Below, one piece after another: positions 34,816 through 42,690 of a stretch of DNA of 64,000 nt. Position numbers and translations under genes: made by a program. Source of the DNA: Antedon bifida. Taxonomy: Eukaryota > Echinodermata > Crinoidea > Comatulida > Antedonidae. How positions within the stretch are numbered: the stretch's first letter is position 1; each line of letters starts with the position of its first letter. Location: positions 18,602,501-18,666,500 of the forward strand of contig OY727094.1 in the NCBI GenBank assembly GCA_963402885.1, in the 5' to 3' direction. The notes beneath the pieces were generated by a model. The model was given only the letters and a program-made list of their open reading frames with translations, was not told the origin of the DNA and did not search any database.

Positions 34816-35780
34816 TGAATTGTTTTTGTCAAAATCATAATATTAGAGTTTAAAAAAATGTGTGAATAATACTGTTCTTTCATATTGTTAACTTAGACCT
34901 AAACAAACGCAATTAAGTTATTTAAATCACTGCAAGTTGATTGAAACTAATTTTTCTTTGCATTACGGATGGGCTCACCGATATTTAATATATATACAAA
35001 GAAATATTTTTGAATTCCAGAAGTATTTTTAGACAATGTTTTTGTAACTATTTCGCTGTGCTCAACTGGCGCCAAATCAACTGGAGCACAGTGTATTAAC
35101 ATACGAACACTGTGCTCCCCTGCCAAATTGGGTCCATTGAGCACAGTGTATTAACATACGAAAAGATATGAAAATTCAGTGACTTATTTCTATTTAATAT
35201 CACTATGCTCCACTTGTGCCAAATTGGGTCCACTTGAGCACAGAGCATTAACATACGAAAAGACTAACATTTAAGTGATTTTATTTAATTTTATATCACT
35301 GTGCTCCACTGGCGCCAAATTAAGTCCACTTGAGCACAGTTTATATTAACATACAAAAAGATAAAATGCAGTGACTTATTTCTATTCTATATCACTGTGC
35401 TTCACTGGCGCCAAATTGGGTCCACTTGAGCACAGTCTATTAACATACAAAAATATATTTAGTGCCTTATTTCTATTCTATATGACTGTGCTCCACCGGT
35501 GCCAAATTTGATCCACAGGACCAGTTAATTACCGTAGTACTATTTCTATTTCGGAAGTAAATAAAGGCATAAATGGCGCTCCGTAGAGAAGTAGAAACGC
35601 TCCACACACCTCCTCGCTTCCCTGGATTTATTTTCAAGAAGAGGAATGCGATGCGACCTCGATCACATGGTATGATACATGATATACACCACATGTAGAA
35701 TGTGAAAAGATAGCGTACTTTTGCTACAAACAAAAAGAAAAGACAGTGTTGAAGTTGACCTTGGTTGTTTCACTGGTTAA

Positions 35781-35862
35781 ATGGACCGAAAAACCTCTTA
35801 TAAACACTCACCAACAAGTGAAGTTGCTGAGATAAGAGATAAAAAGAGAGAAGAAGAAATCG
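35781..35862 (+). CDS. Importin-alpha/TMCO6-like gene, exon 1 (IBB-like N-terminus)
   Basis: ATG at 35781 in context GGTTAAATGG. The 27 codons read MDRKTSYKHSPTSEVAEIRD, KKREEEI, ending in phase 1 at donor GTGTGT. Joined to the phase-1 exon at 56967 the protein reads AEIRDKKREEEI-V-LRKQRRKN, which resembles the importin-beta-binding segment of importin alpha and the matching part of TMCO6 (E.RR.RRE...LRK.RR...SKR). In importin alpha this segment binds importin beta; TMCO6 is a less studied relative. Linking three exons across 27 kb is an inference from matching phases, strand and residues. The gene is divergent from ZMAT5. Confidence 0.55.
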
Positions 35863-35997
35863 GTGTGTTTAAAATTTCATATTGATAGAAGAATGAGGCA
35901 TTTTCTTTTTTTAAAGTGGATTTGGATAGCCTGGCTGGTAAGCCTGGCTGACCTAAATAAATGATTAGAAGTTAGGCGACAATTTATTAATGTATTA

Positions 35998-36195
35998 ATG
36001 ATGTAGGCCTAGGCCTAGAGGTCCACTAGAGAGTACAGTCTAGGCTAGTAGTAGGGGGTATGGTGTGGGGCTCCATCCCCTCGTCGGGAGCCTATCTCCC
36101 CCGGGGAGCCTATCCCCCCCCTGGGGATATAATACAGTCGGTAACCATTCATGTTTACTTCGTAGTACCCAACCTTGAGTACGTAAGAGGGCTAC
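35998..36195 (+). repeat. Direct repeat E, copy 2
   Basis: Second copy of 34535-34740; here TCGGGAGCCTATCTCCCC is duplicated. It lies in intron 1 of the importin-alpha-like gene. Confidence 0.75.
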
Positions 36196-36224
36196 ACTTT
36201 TCAATGCATGCACACGTACGAGTG

Positions 36225-37215
36225 TTGACAAAGTGCAAGGCACGCCAAATATTTGTGCGAGGCATCATTCTATCATTTCCAAAAGTGCGAGGCATGCGAG
36301 GCATATAGTTTACAATTTCAAAAAGGTGCAAGACATATCTTAATGTGCTAATTATGCTATATTATAGCAGCCTAGCGTATCTAAATAGATTTGTGTGTGC
36401 GGTCTTATGGCGATTCCCCTCCTATAGCACATGGTTTCAGCAGCAACGCACATACTTCTCTCTCAGCGGCGTGCCAAAGACATTTTTGACATTCCATTCT
36501 CTAGGAAATCAACACGTGTACCTCTCTCGCAAATAAAGTGAACAGCGATGGCCAGGACAAGTTCAATAACTGGCGGTGAATAAAAGGTAACTGATATGCC
36601 GATCAAATAACATGCCGCAAAGAAAAAAATTGCGAGAGAATTCTGGAGCGCGTGTGAAAAAGACTTAGGCCTACGTCCGACAATCGTAATACTAGGCCTA
36701 AAGTTTATTGTGTGAATACCACACCTTAGATGTATGCCTCATGAGTACCTTAATGAACGAATCACATAAAAAGTAACAAATAAATCCTTAAATTAACGAT
36801 TCTACAGGCGTGTTTCTCGCACACTGTTAATTTTGCTCTTTTGACGTTCCATAGAAACCAAAATATTGAACATTGAGTGTGCGAAATATGCGAGAAAACA
36901 TCTGTAAAATCACGGATTTATTACTTTTATGTGATTTTTCTTTATTAAAGTACTGTAGGCCTACTAATTCTAAAGTGTGGTATTCAGGATAAAGTTGGTT
37001 AACAAATTTCGAGTTAAAATACAAGGCAGGTGCAAAAGGGAACTAGCAGGCCTAAGCTACTTCAATTTCAGTGATTTCCTGCCTTGCAATTTTGGGAAAT
37101 GATAAAATGATGTCTTGCATTTTTTGATAATGGTAAAACGATACCTCGCATAAATTTGTGACTTGCCTCGCTTGCCTTTCCTGCCTGGCATGCCTCGCTG
37201 CCTCGCACTTTGTTA
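36225..37215. mobile_element. Inverted-repeat element with GCGAGGCA motifs
   Basis: The ends read GACAAAGTGCAAGGCA (left) and, on the opposite strand, TAACAAAGTGCGAGGCA (right). About 100-150 bp inside each end is shared in inverted order, with repeated GCGAGGCA, GTGCAAGACAT and ATTCTATCATTTCC words. No transposase can be read. Exact borders and target duplication are unclear. Confidence 0.55.
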
Positions 37216-38345
37216 CTACCCCACATGTACCATCCAGTGATCTAAACAATCGTATCCGGACAACTACCCCCTGGACAATTACCACCCGGACAACTACCAC
37301 CTGGACAATTACCCCCTAGGACAACTACCCTCTAGGACAACTACTCCCTTAGGACAACTCCCACCCGGACAACTGCCCCCCTAGGAGAACTACCTTCTAG
37401 GACAACTACCCTCTAGGACAACTACCCTCTAGGACAACTACCTTCTAGGACAACTACCCTCCTAGGACAACTACCCTCCTAGGACAACTACCCTCCTAGG
37501 ACAACTACCCTCTAGTCCAACTGCTATGCCCCTAGGACAACAACACCCTCTGAACAACCACACCTATATCATGACACCTACACCATAGGTTATAATTACG
37601 ATCTTGTAAAACTTACTGAACTTCAAAACATAGGGAGAGAGATTGAAAGCTTTTGATTTTTTTAATATGCGTATCGTCAGCAGTTATTTTACATTACGAG
37701 AATCGATCAAATTATTAAAACGTATTCCAATCTTGAAAAATAAAGGGGTGGGCTTATTTTATTCTTGTGTGACAACGCCCTCGTAGTCCCCTCTTCACAC
37801 ACAATTTGATTTTAGAATACAATTGGCAACAAAAGAAGCAGCTTGTTAATTAGGTTACCAATCGTAGTTGTCCAAAGCTGTAGTTGTTCCTAGTGGGTAG
37901 CTAGTGGGTAGTTTTCCTAGGGGGTAATTGTCATAGGGGGTAGTTGTCCTAGAAGGTAGTTGTCCTACAGTACAGCTAATAATTACTGCTTCGTTCCCAC
38001 GCGTAACCCTTCGTAGCCCACGCGTGGGGCATTGTTGAACCTACGATGTATTGTCTTTTGATCGCGATCCCACGCGCTCCCACGATTCTAGGAGAGGTAT
38101 TGTTCTTTGATCGCATTCCCACGCGCTCCCACGAGCTCCCACGAAAGGCATTATATTTTGATTGCGATTCTACATAACGTATTGTTTCTTGATCGCGTTT
38201 CCACGTTCTCCCACGAACGTGTTTTTGGGGAGAAGATTCTATTGTGTGTGTCATGGCATGGTGTAGATGGCTAGGCGAGATCTGTATACAACGTACTTAC
38301 TACAGAATACCTTTATGTAGCCTATGCCGGACGATCAGGCATTGA

Positions 38346-39263
38346 CCTCGAATTATAGAAGAATTATTAATTAGAATTATAAAGCGATTTACTAATTTTA
38401 AACAAATTAGTGACCGTCCACGATCCGGACGTCCTAACATCGTAACAAATGAACACCTTGACATCATTGACGAAGCTATGGCCGATAACGATGAAATGAC
38501 TGCCAGGCAGTTGCAAGCCGTTTTGATGAATAAAACTAACGTCAGTTTATCCATAGCAACTATTAAAAAAACGCGACGCAAATTAGGTTGGAGATGTGAA
38601 GGTACAAGATATTGTCAGCTCATTAGGCAGCCAAATAAAGTGGATCGCTTTCACTATGCATTAACGTGTATTAGAAACAAGGAGAACTTTCGTAATGTTA
38701 TATTTACCGATGAATGCACAATCGAATTGGATCATTATGCAAGAATATCATTCCGAAAACTAGATGAACAACCAAAGCTGAAGGCAAGACCCAAACATCC
38801 TGTGAAAGTTCATGTTTGGTCTGGTATTTCCAGAACCGGTTCTATGCCGATTCTTATATTCGACGGAATCATGAGGACGGATTTCTACATCAACGAAATC
38901 TTAGGGAAAGCCGTAATACCATATGCCCGCCTAAACTACCCGAATGGATATCATTTCATGCAGGACAATGATCCAAAGCATACGGCGAATGCAACTAAAA
39001 CCTTCATGAAAGATAATGATATCTATTGGTCGAAGACACCAGCAGAAAGCCCCGACTTAAACCCAATCGAATTAGCGTGGCATCAACTCAAAGACTACTT
39101 AAGGCGATTTCATAAGCCACATACAAAAGATGAACTGATTTGTGGTATCAAAACGTTCTGGACAACTAACATGACTCCAGAATTATGTCAAACTTATATT
39201 AGCCACTTGAGAAAGGTTATCCCGGCCGTTATTAGAAGAGAAGGCAAAGCAACAGGATATTGA
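38346..39263 (+). CDS. Tc1/mariner-superfamily transposase, DD34E
   Basis: The frame is open from 38346 to TGA at 39261. It runs from IIKRFTNFKQISDRPRSGRP through a second helix-turn-helix region (TARQLQAVLMNK, SIATIKKTRRKLGW) into the catalytic domain. Counting from the first Met at 38478, the acidic triad is Asp78 (VIFTDECTIEL), Asp163 (FMQDNDPKHTA) and Glu198 (SPDLNPIELAWHQLKDYL); 34 residues separate the last two, hence DD34E. The protein would cut both ends of the element and insert it at TA. The first helix-turn-helix, expected before IIKRF, is not readable: stops and frame changes occur at 38320-38350. So the start is uncertain, and either a 5' exon is missed or this copy is N-terminally damaged. 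The catalytic domain has no stop or frameshift. Confidence 0.9.
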   Translation, partial: PRIIEELLIRIIKRFTNFKQISDRPRSGRPNIVTNEHLDIIDEAMADNDEMTARQLQAVLMNKTNVSLSIATIKKTRRKLGWRCEGTRYCQLIRQPNKVDRFHYALTCIRNKENFRNVIFTDECTIELDHYARISFRKLDEQPKLKARPKHPVKVHVWSGISRTGSMPILIFDGIMRTDFYINEILGKAVIPYARLNYPNGYHFMQDNDPKHTANATKTFMKDNDIYWSKTPAESPDLNPIELAWHQLKDYLRRFHKPHTKDELICGIKTFWTTNMTPELCQTYISHLRKVIPAVIRREGKATGY

Positions 39264-39286
39264 AGTTTAGTCATCGCAAACCAAAC

Positions 39287-39302
39287 AGCCCTTTTCAGGG
39301 CT
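39287..39302 (+). promoter_or_regulatory. Histone-mRNA-type 3' stem-loop after the transposase
   Basis: AGCCCT TTTC AGGGCT forms a 6-bp stem with a 4-base loop, 24 bases after the stop codon. Replication-dependent histone mRNAs end in exactly this structure: a 6-bp pyrimidine/purine stem and a UUUC-type loop, preceded by CCAAA. Here the 5' flank is AAACCAAAC. The first base pair is A-T where histones have G-C. Together with the downstream purine element it suggests cleavage by the histone machinery (SLBP and U7 snRNP) rather than polyadenylation. Confidence 0.7.
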
Positions 39303-39676
39303 ACAAAAATACGAAAGAAATTTGATAGCATGTACTTGGTCTATGTTTTTTTATTACCACATTACTCAAACCTTATATATGTTTTATTTAACATTTCTTT
39401 ATCGACACCTTCACTTACATTGTAAGAACAAAGACAATCCCAGAACAAATAACAATAGCAGTACTATTATGATAATAATACCTTTTCTTTTGTAACAATA
39501 CATAATACAAAGCGACATTTAAAACAATGATAGGCGCAACTGTAATGAAATGAGTCATACTGTCAAATGAAGCTCTTTTTTATCTTTATTATTATTTCTG
39601 TTAGTTAGCAAGAAATTCTTAAATTATAAATACTTAACACTGAAGTAAATTTAATAAACGTTTTGATTTAATAACA
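39303..39676. other. Intergenic segment between the two convergent transposon genes
   Basis: Holds the downstream element above and, for the minus-strand gene, ATTAAA signals at about 39645-39668 soon after its stop codon. The two genes of the transposon point at each other and their 3' ends are about 410 bases apart. No other feature seen. Confidence 0.5.
39311..39320 (+). promoter_or_regulatory. Candidate histone downstream element
   Basis: ACGAAAGAAA begins 9 bases after the stem-loop. Sea urchin and other histone genes carry CAAGAAAGA at about this distance, where it pairs with U7 snRNA. GAAAGA is shared. It is short, and the neighbourhood is A-rich, so on its own it is weak; its position after a proper stem-loop is what gives it weight. 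Confidence 0.55.
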
Positions 39677-40024
39677 TTAACTGACATACAAAATTGTTTT
39701 ACACAAAAATATAACATTATTTTGACGGTCAAGTTGGCGTTGTTGGGTAGCTACTGTGTTGGTCAAAGTTAGATTCGCTGCCTCCAGTTCATGAACCCGA
39801 TCATTTAACGTGGCTATGGTGATGGCATCAGTGTTCAAGTCGTCGCTGTCCCTCCATGCAGTGGCTGATAAAGTGATGTCCTTTCCTGTGTCCTGTTCAT
39901 ATCTGGCTATCATTGTACTCATCTGGTCATCAGCGGTGTTTAAAGGGCACACGTCATATTGCCAATCATCTCCAACGTCGTCAGTCCTTACAACGTCAGC
40001 AACAATTTCACGAACACATGCAGC
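39677..40024 (-). CDS. Transposon accessory gene, exon 3 (C-terminal coiled coil)
   Basis: The exon follows TTTTCTTTTCTTTACAG and joins the previous exon in phase 0. It encodes 115 residues: AACVREIVADVVRTDDVGDD, then WQYDVCPLNTADDQMST, IARYEQDTGKDITLSATAW, DDLNTDAITIATLNDRVHEL and EAANLTLTNTVATQQRQLD, ending near LCKTILYVS. From about DAITIATLNDRV to QRQLDRQN the heptad pattern suggests a coiled coil, likely for self-association or binding a partner. No known family was recognised. The regular splice phases and coding-like composition support a real gene lying entirely within the transposon. Confidence 0.65.
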   Translation of the reverse strand, partial: AACVREIVADVVRTDDVGDDWQYDVCPLNTADDQMSTMIARYEQDTGKDITLSATAWRDSDDLNTDAITIATLNDRVHELEAANLTLTNTVATQQRQLDRQNNVIFLCKTILYVS

Positions 40025-40303
40025 CTGTAAAGAAAAGAAAATAATACATAGAACATTATGAAACAAAAACCAATAATGTAATTTACCGCGCAAGCGTAAG
40101 ATGAATTTTACGATGAACTGTGGAAAACCACAATTGGATGCAATAAACAATGTGATTAATTCTAGTAATTACTGTAAACAAATAGTGGTGGGTCAATGGA
40201 AGAAAGCTAAATCTGTATGTAATATAATATCAAGGGAAAGAAAACAACTTTTTTAATTATGGGAATAACATTTAAAAAATGAGTTTTAAAATGTTTAACT
40301 TAC

Positions 40304-40486
40304 CGGTTTCTCAACATTAACAGTCTTCCTTTTCTTTGGTTTCGTTCCATAATCATGTTGTTTCTTTCCATCATCTCTATCATCATTCACCACGGCATCA
40401 TCAGTGTCATCATCATCGTCGTCGCTCTGAACCAATTCTCCAGCAATGCTTTCGTATTTGACCGTCACGCCAATCGAAGTATTAAT
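40304..40486 (-). CDS. Transposon accessory gene, exon 2 (acidic stretch and nuclear signal)
   Basis: Exon of 61 codons, phase 0 on both sides, with acceptor CTTTTTAG and donor GTAAGT. It encodes INTSIGVTVKYESIAGELVQ, an acidic run SDDDDDDTDD, VVNDDRDDGKKQHDYG, and TKPKKRKTVNVEKP. PKKRK is a classical monopartite nuclear-localisation motif, as expected of a protein that acts with a transposase in the nucleus. Confidence 0.7.
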
Positions 40487-40752
40487 CTAAAAAGAAGTAA
40501 AAACAATAACATTTAACAAACATATCAAAATATTGAAAATGTATTCCATAAAAAAAAAATCATTAAAAACAATAGGAAATTATATTAACGTTATTTATTG
40601 ATGAATCAGTCGCTACAAACGATGGAATAATACATGTAGTTTGTAAATGTTAAAATTAAAATGTAAGGACAAAATTAAAAAATGCTTGTCCGTTTCAAAA
40701 AAGGATAATCAATTAAATAACAAGAAAGTAAATAACAAGAATATCGTCTTAC

Positions 40753-41052
40753 CTCACAAAGAAATGGATCGTTGTTTTCCACAACTAATGGCGGTGATAA
40801 TCCTCCACTTGGAATGGTTTTTCTAAATTTATCTCCACGTTGAAGTGTTCTCAAAGTTACGTGCGCTGCAGATATGATTCGTCTGCGTAGTGGATTTCTA
40901 ACAAACTCGCTCGCTACCCATGATGAGTTACTGTATCCAGCCCACTGTATCAGTATTCGCCTTCCGTCTATTTTTTAAATTTTTCCCGTTAGCCAAATCC
41001 CGCATTCCTTATCGATGGCCTGGATGCTGCTCACAATTTTAAACGTCGACAT
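40753..41052 (-). CDS. Transposon accessory gene, exon 1 (Tudor/chromo-like segment), with one in-frame stop
   Basis: The ATG at 41052 opens 100 codons ending at donor GTAAGA in phase 0. It reads MSTFKIVSSIQAID, CGIWLTGKI, stop, KIDGRRILIQWAGYSNSSWV, then RNPLRRRIISAAHVTLRTLQ and RGDKFRKTIPSGGLSPP. The W.TGKI..IDGRRILIQWAGY...WV pattern resembles small beta-barrel readers (Tudor, chromo-barrel, agenet), which often bind methylated histone tails; this is a likeness judged by eye. Codon 26 is TAA at 40977-40975 in an A/T homopolymer; it may be a mutation in this copy or a sequencing error. The three exons together encode about 276 residues. Confidence 0.6.
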
Positions 41053-41107
41053 TTTGTAAGTGATAGTAAAGATTAAATGATGACAAACACCAGTTTTCAG
41101 CATGTTT

Positions 41108-41410
41108 TTATACTTGTTGAGCGGCAACATAAACAAAGTCGAAGAACAATATATACAATAACTTTAGAACATTAATTGTCCGGCTTGCCTCCCCTCCGAA
41201 CAATGCCACGCACATCAAACATGCCTTTGTTTTTATGTAACCATAAAAAAGCGCCGAAACAAAGGGAGCTGTCGATAATAATAATTTACAAAAATCGTAG
41301 AACTGAAACTCATGAATGTGTTGAAAAATACCACCTAAAATCGAACCGGTAGCCGACAAAAACTCGCTTATTTTATTTATTGAGAAATCGTAATAAAAAA
41401 TATAGGACAT
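41108..41410 (-). CDS. Unassigned 100-codon open frame inside the transposon
   Basis: The frame starts MSYIFYYDFSINKISEFLSA and has two hydrophobic stretches (APFVSALFYGYI and LLYILFFDFVYVAA). It lies just upstream of the accessory gene on the same strand and could be its 5' leader or promoter region by chance left open. No homologue was recognised; its reality is doubtful. Confidence 0.2.
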   Translation of the reverse strand: MSYIFYYDFSINKISEFLSATGSILGGIFQHIHEFQFYDFCKLLLSTAPFVSALFYGYIKTKACLMCVALFGGEASRTINVLKLLYILFFDFVYVAAQQV

Positions 41411-41967
41411 TTTAATTGATACGCAACGTTTGAGCTACACGGGTTACCGCATTAAATACAAAATACACAGCGACACAATTTATTTAAAAACTCATAAACA
41501 TTTTATTTCTATATACAAAACTTCGTTATTAATGGTAACCACCTACAAACCATGTGACTTCCGGTAAATTACGAACTATTGACCTCAGTAACAATTACAG
41601 TAGGCCAGTGTCGGCCTACAGTATTAATGTACAGAAGTACTGTAGGCTGGGGCTGTGTAATTTACCGGTTAAAATATGAGTGCAAATACCGCACTATTCC
41701 CTTGTTGGACGCAAACATTTTGCATCGTAGGATTGTTTAGTGGTTTTACGAAAATCTATAAACAAAATTTTGTAGGTGTAGGCCTACGTGGTACTCGTTC
41801 GGTTGTTGTTTATCGGAGTTACGAAGCCTAAGAGTGGTGACACGTGGTAACGCATGGTACTTCGTGAGAACGCGTGGTACTTTGTGAGAACGCGTGGTAC
41901 TTCGTGGGAACTGTTTATTGAGGTTACGAATTCCCACGCGTGGCCACGAAGTAGCTACGATGCTGGA
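41411..41967. other. Right sub-terminal region of the Tc1/mariner element
   Basis: No gene. From 41830 to 41960 the words AACGCGTGGTACTTCGTGAG and CCCACGCGTGGCCACGAAG repeat several times. The same words, in inverse order, are in the left sub-end (37996-38225). They are candidate transposase-binding sites. Confidence 0.6.
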
Positions 41968-42207
41968 ACGTGGGTAACGTTGCAGTAGTTTTTAGCTGTA
42001 CTGTAGAAGGTGGTTGTCCTAGAGGGTGGTTGTCCTAGGGGGTAGTTGTCCTAGGGGGTAGTTGTCCTAGGGGTTAATTATCCTAGGGGGTAGTTGTCCT
42101 AAGAGGGTAGTTGTCTGGGGGTAGTTGTCCTAAGAGGGTGATTGTCCAGGGGTTATTGTCCGGGTGGTAGTTGTCCAGGGGGTAGTTGTCCTAGACCGCT
42201 AAACAAT

Positions 42208-42310
42208 AGGTACGCGCACTTGTCTGGTGGTGTCCCTTGTAGTTGTACGAATTGTTTAACATTGAGGTGCAGGGGAGGATTTAGGGAGGGCCCCCCTCCC
42301 CCCCTTTCTA
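42208..42310 (-). repeat. Family A repeat, right half of the interrupted copy
   Basis: AGGTACGCGCACTTGTCTGG, GGTGTCCC, GTACGAATTG and TTTAACATTGAGG match the reverse complement of 14993-15060, ending in a C-rich tract as the other copies begin. The left half of this copy is the short CCAGTGATC stretch before 37243. Confidence 0.65.
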
Positions 42311-42330
42311 ATATATATATATATTATGTA

Positions 42331-42641
42331 GATGAGGACGTTTTTGATCTCTGTTGCGCGTGCGTACAACTGAGGACTAGTGCTGTTCCGCCGTACCACG
42401 CCGAGAATGTTAAAGAGTCGCTATCCAATCGAGTTGGAACAATACTATGAAAGCCCCAGTGGTCTAATGGTTAGGGCAACTGCATATCAAGCACACGGTC
42501 CGAGTTCGAGTCTCGGTTGGGGCGACTTTTTCTCATTCTCACAGATTTCCTCATCTTTATCGTTTCAAATTAATTAATTAAATTTCAGTATATCATCGGG
42601 CGGTTTAGAATTAATGTTCTTTGCCTGCTGTGTTTATATAT
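42331..42641 (+). repeat. tRNA-headed SINE-like unit, copy 1
   Basis: A unit of about 310 bp that recurs with a 363-bp offset. It has a 120-bp leader (CTGTTGCGCGTGCGTACAAC, GTTCCGCCGTACCACGCCGA), a tRNA-like core and a tail with TCATCGGGCGGTTTAGAATT and TTCTTTGCCTG. The tail alone recurs at 45885-45950, showing that the unit is dispersed. Confidence 0.75.
42453..42523 (+). ncRNA. tRNA-like sequence with Pol III boxes and terminator, copy 1
   Basis: A 71-base stretch starts GCCCCAG and ends TTGGGGC, giving a 7-bp acceptor stem. GTCT...GGGC forms a D-arm and CCGAG-TTCGAGT-CTCGG a perfect T-arm. An A-box-like TGGTCTAATGGTTAGGGC and a B-box-like AGTTCGAGTCT are present, and TTTTT follows at 42527-42531. 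The anticodon arm pairs at only three positions (TGC/GCA), with loop ATATCAA. So it is probably a tRNA-derived SINE head or pseudo-tRNA rather than a translation tRNA. Confidence 0.5.
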
Positions 42642-42690
42642 AAAAAAGTATCTCTTCGGAGATCCCGACTTGTGAATAAAAATACTGAAA

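Larger units (their letters stand above)
33880..35520. repeat. AGCAC-hairpin repeat family, partly tandem (about 95-100 bp)
   Basis: From 35050 to 35520 units of 95-100 bp repeat: CTGTGCTCCACTGGCGCC, AAATTGGGTCCACTTGAGCA, CAG, TTAACATACAAAA, then GTGACTTATTTCTATTCTAT. Each holds the inverted pair CTGTGCTC and GAGCACAG. Diverged direct and inverted members are at 33888-33930, 34262-34380, 34400-34520 and 34960-35095, several joined to an AACTTGGTATATATGCTCAA/GTTACGTCATCCGTAATG segment. The region separates the divergent genes at 33266 and 35781, so part of it may lie in a promoter. Confidence 0.8.
37968..42003. mobile_element. Tc1/mariner-type transposon carrying transposase and a spliced accessory gene
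   Basis: TA lies directly outside both ends (37966-37967, 42004-42005), and the flanking bases rebuild an intact GTTGTCCTAGAAGG unit of the host minisatellite. The ends read CAGTACAGCTAATAATTACT on the left and CAGTACAGCTAAAAACTACT on the opposite strand at the right; 12 bases match exactly and similarity extends through TACTGC, CGTT and CCCACG, about 35 bp. Both sub-ends carry repeated CCCACGCG/CACGAA words (37996-38225; 41830-41960). Inside are a DD34E transposase (plus strand), a histone-type stem-loop after it, and a three-exon gene on the minus strand. Typical Tc1/mariner elements are 1.3-2.4 kb with one gene, so 4.0 kb with two genes is unusual. Confidence 0.9.
37251..42199. mobile_element. 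Minisatellite-armed foldback element with 8-bp target duplication (host of the mariner insertion)
   Basis: TAAACAAT occurs immediately outside both ends (37243-37250 and 42200-42207). The left arm (37251-37556) is an array of GGACAACTACCCTCTA-type units of 14-19 bp; the right arm is the same unit reversed, TAGTTGTCCTAGGGGG, at 37862-37967 and 42006-42199. Removing the 4,036-bp transposon and its TA leaves an element of about 0.9 kb: array, 300-bp centre, inverted array. An 8-bp duplication is usual for hAT elements, but no hAT-type end is evident. The flanks continue a reversed family A repeat. Confidence 0.75.

Noticed and set aside
37251..37556. CRISPR-like repeat appearance
   Set aside because: Units are 14-19 bp, abut without unique spacers and lie in a eukaryotic genome; it is a minisatellite.
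38300..38581. 93-codon minus-strand frame over the transposase start
   Set aside because: Antisense shadow of the transposase helix-turn-helix region, which carries the recognisable motifs on the plus strand.
42453..42523. Functional translation tRNA
   Set aside because: Anticodon stem pairs at only three positions and the sequence is embedded in a dispersed unit with a second near-identical copy; kept only as tRNA-like.
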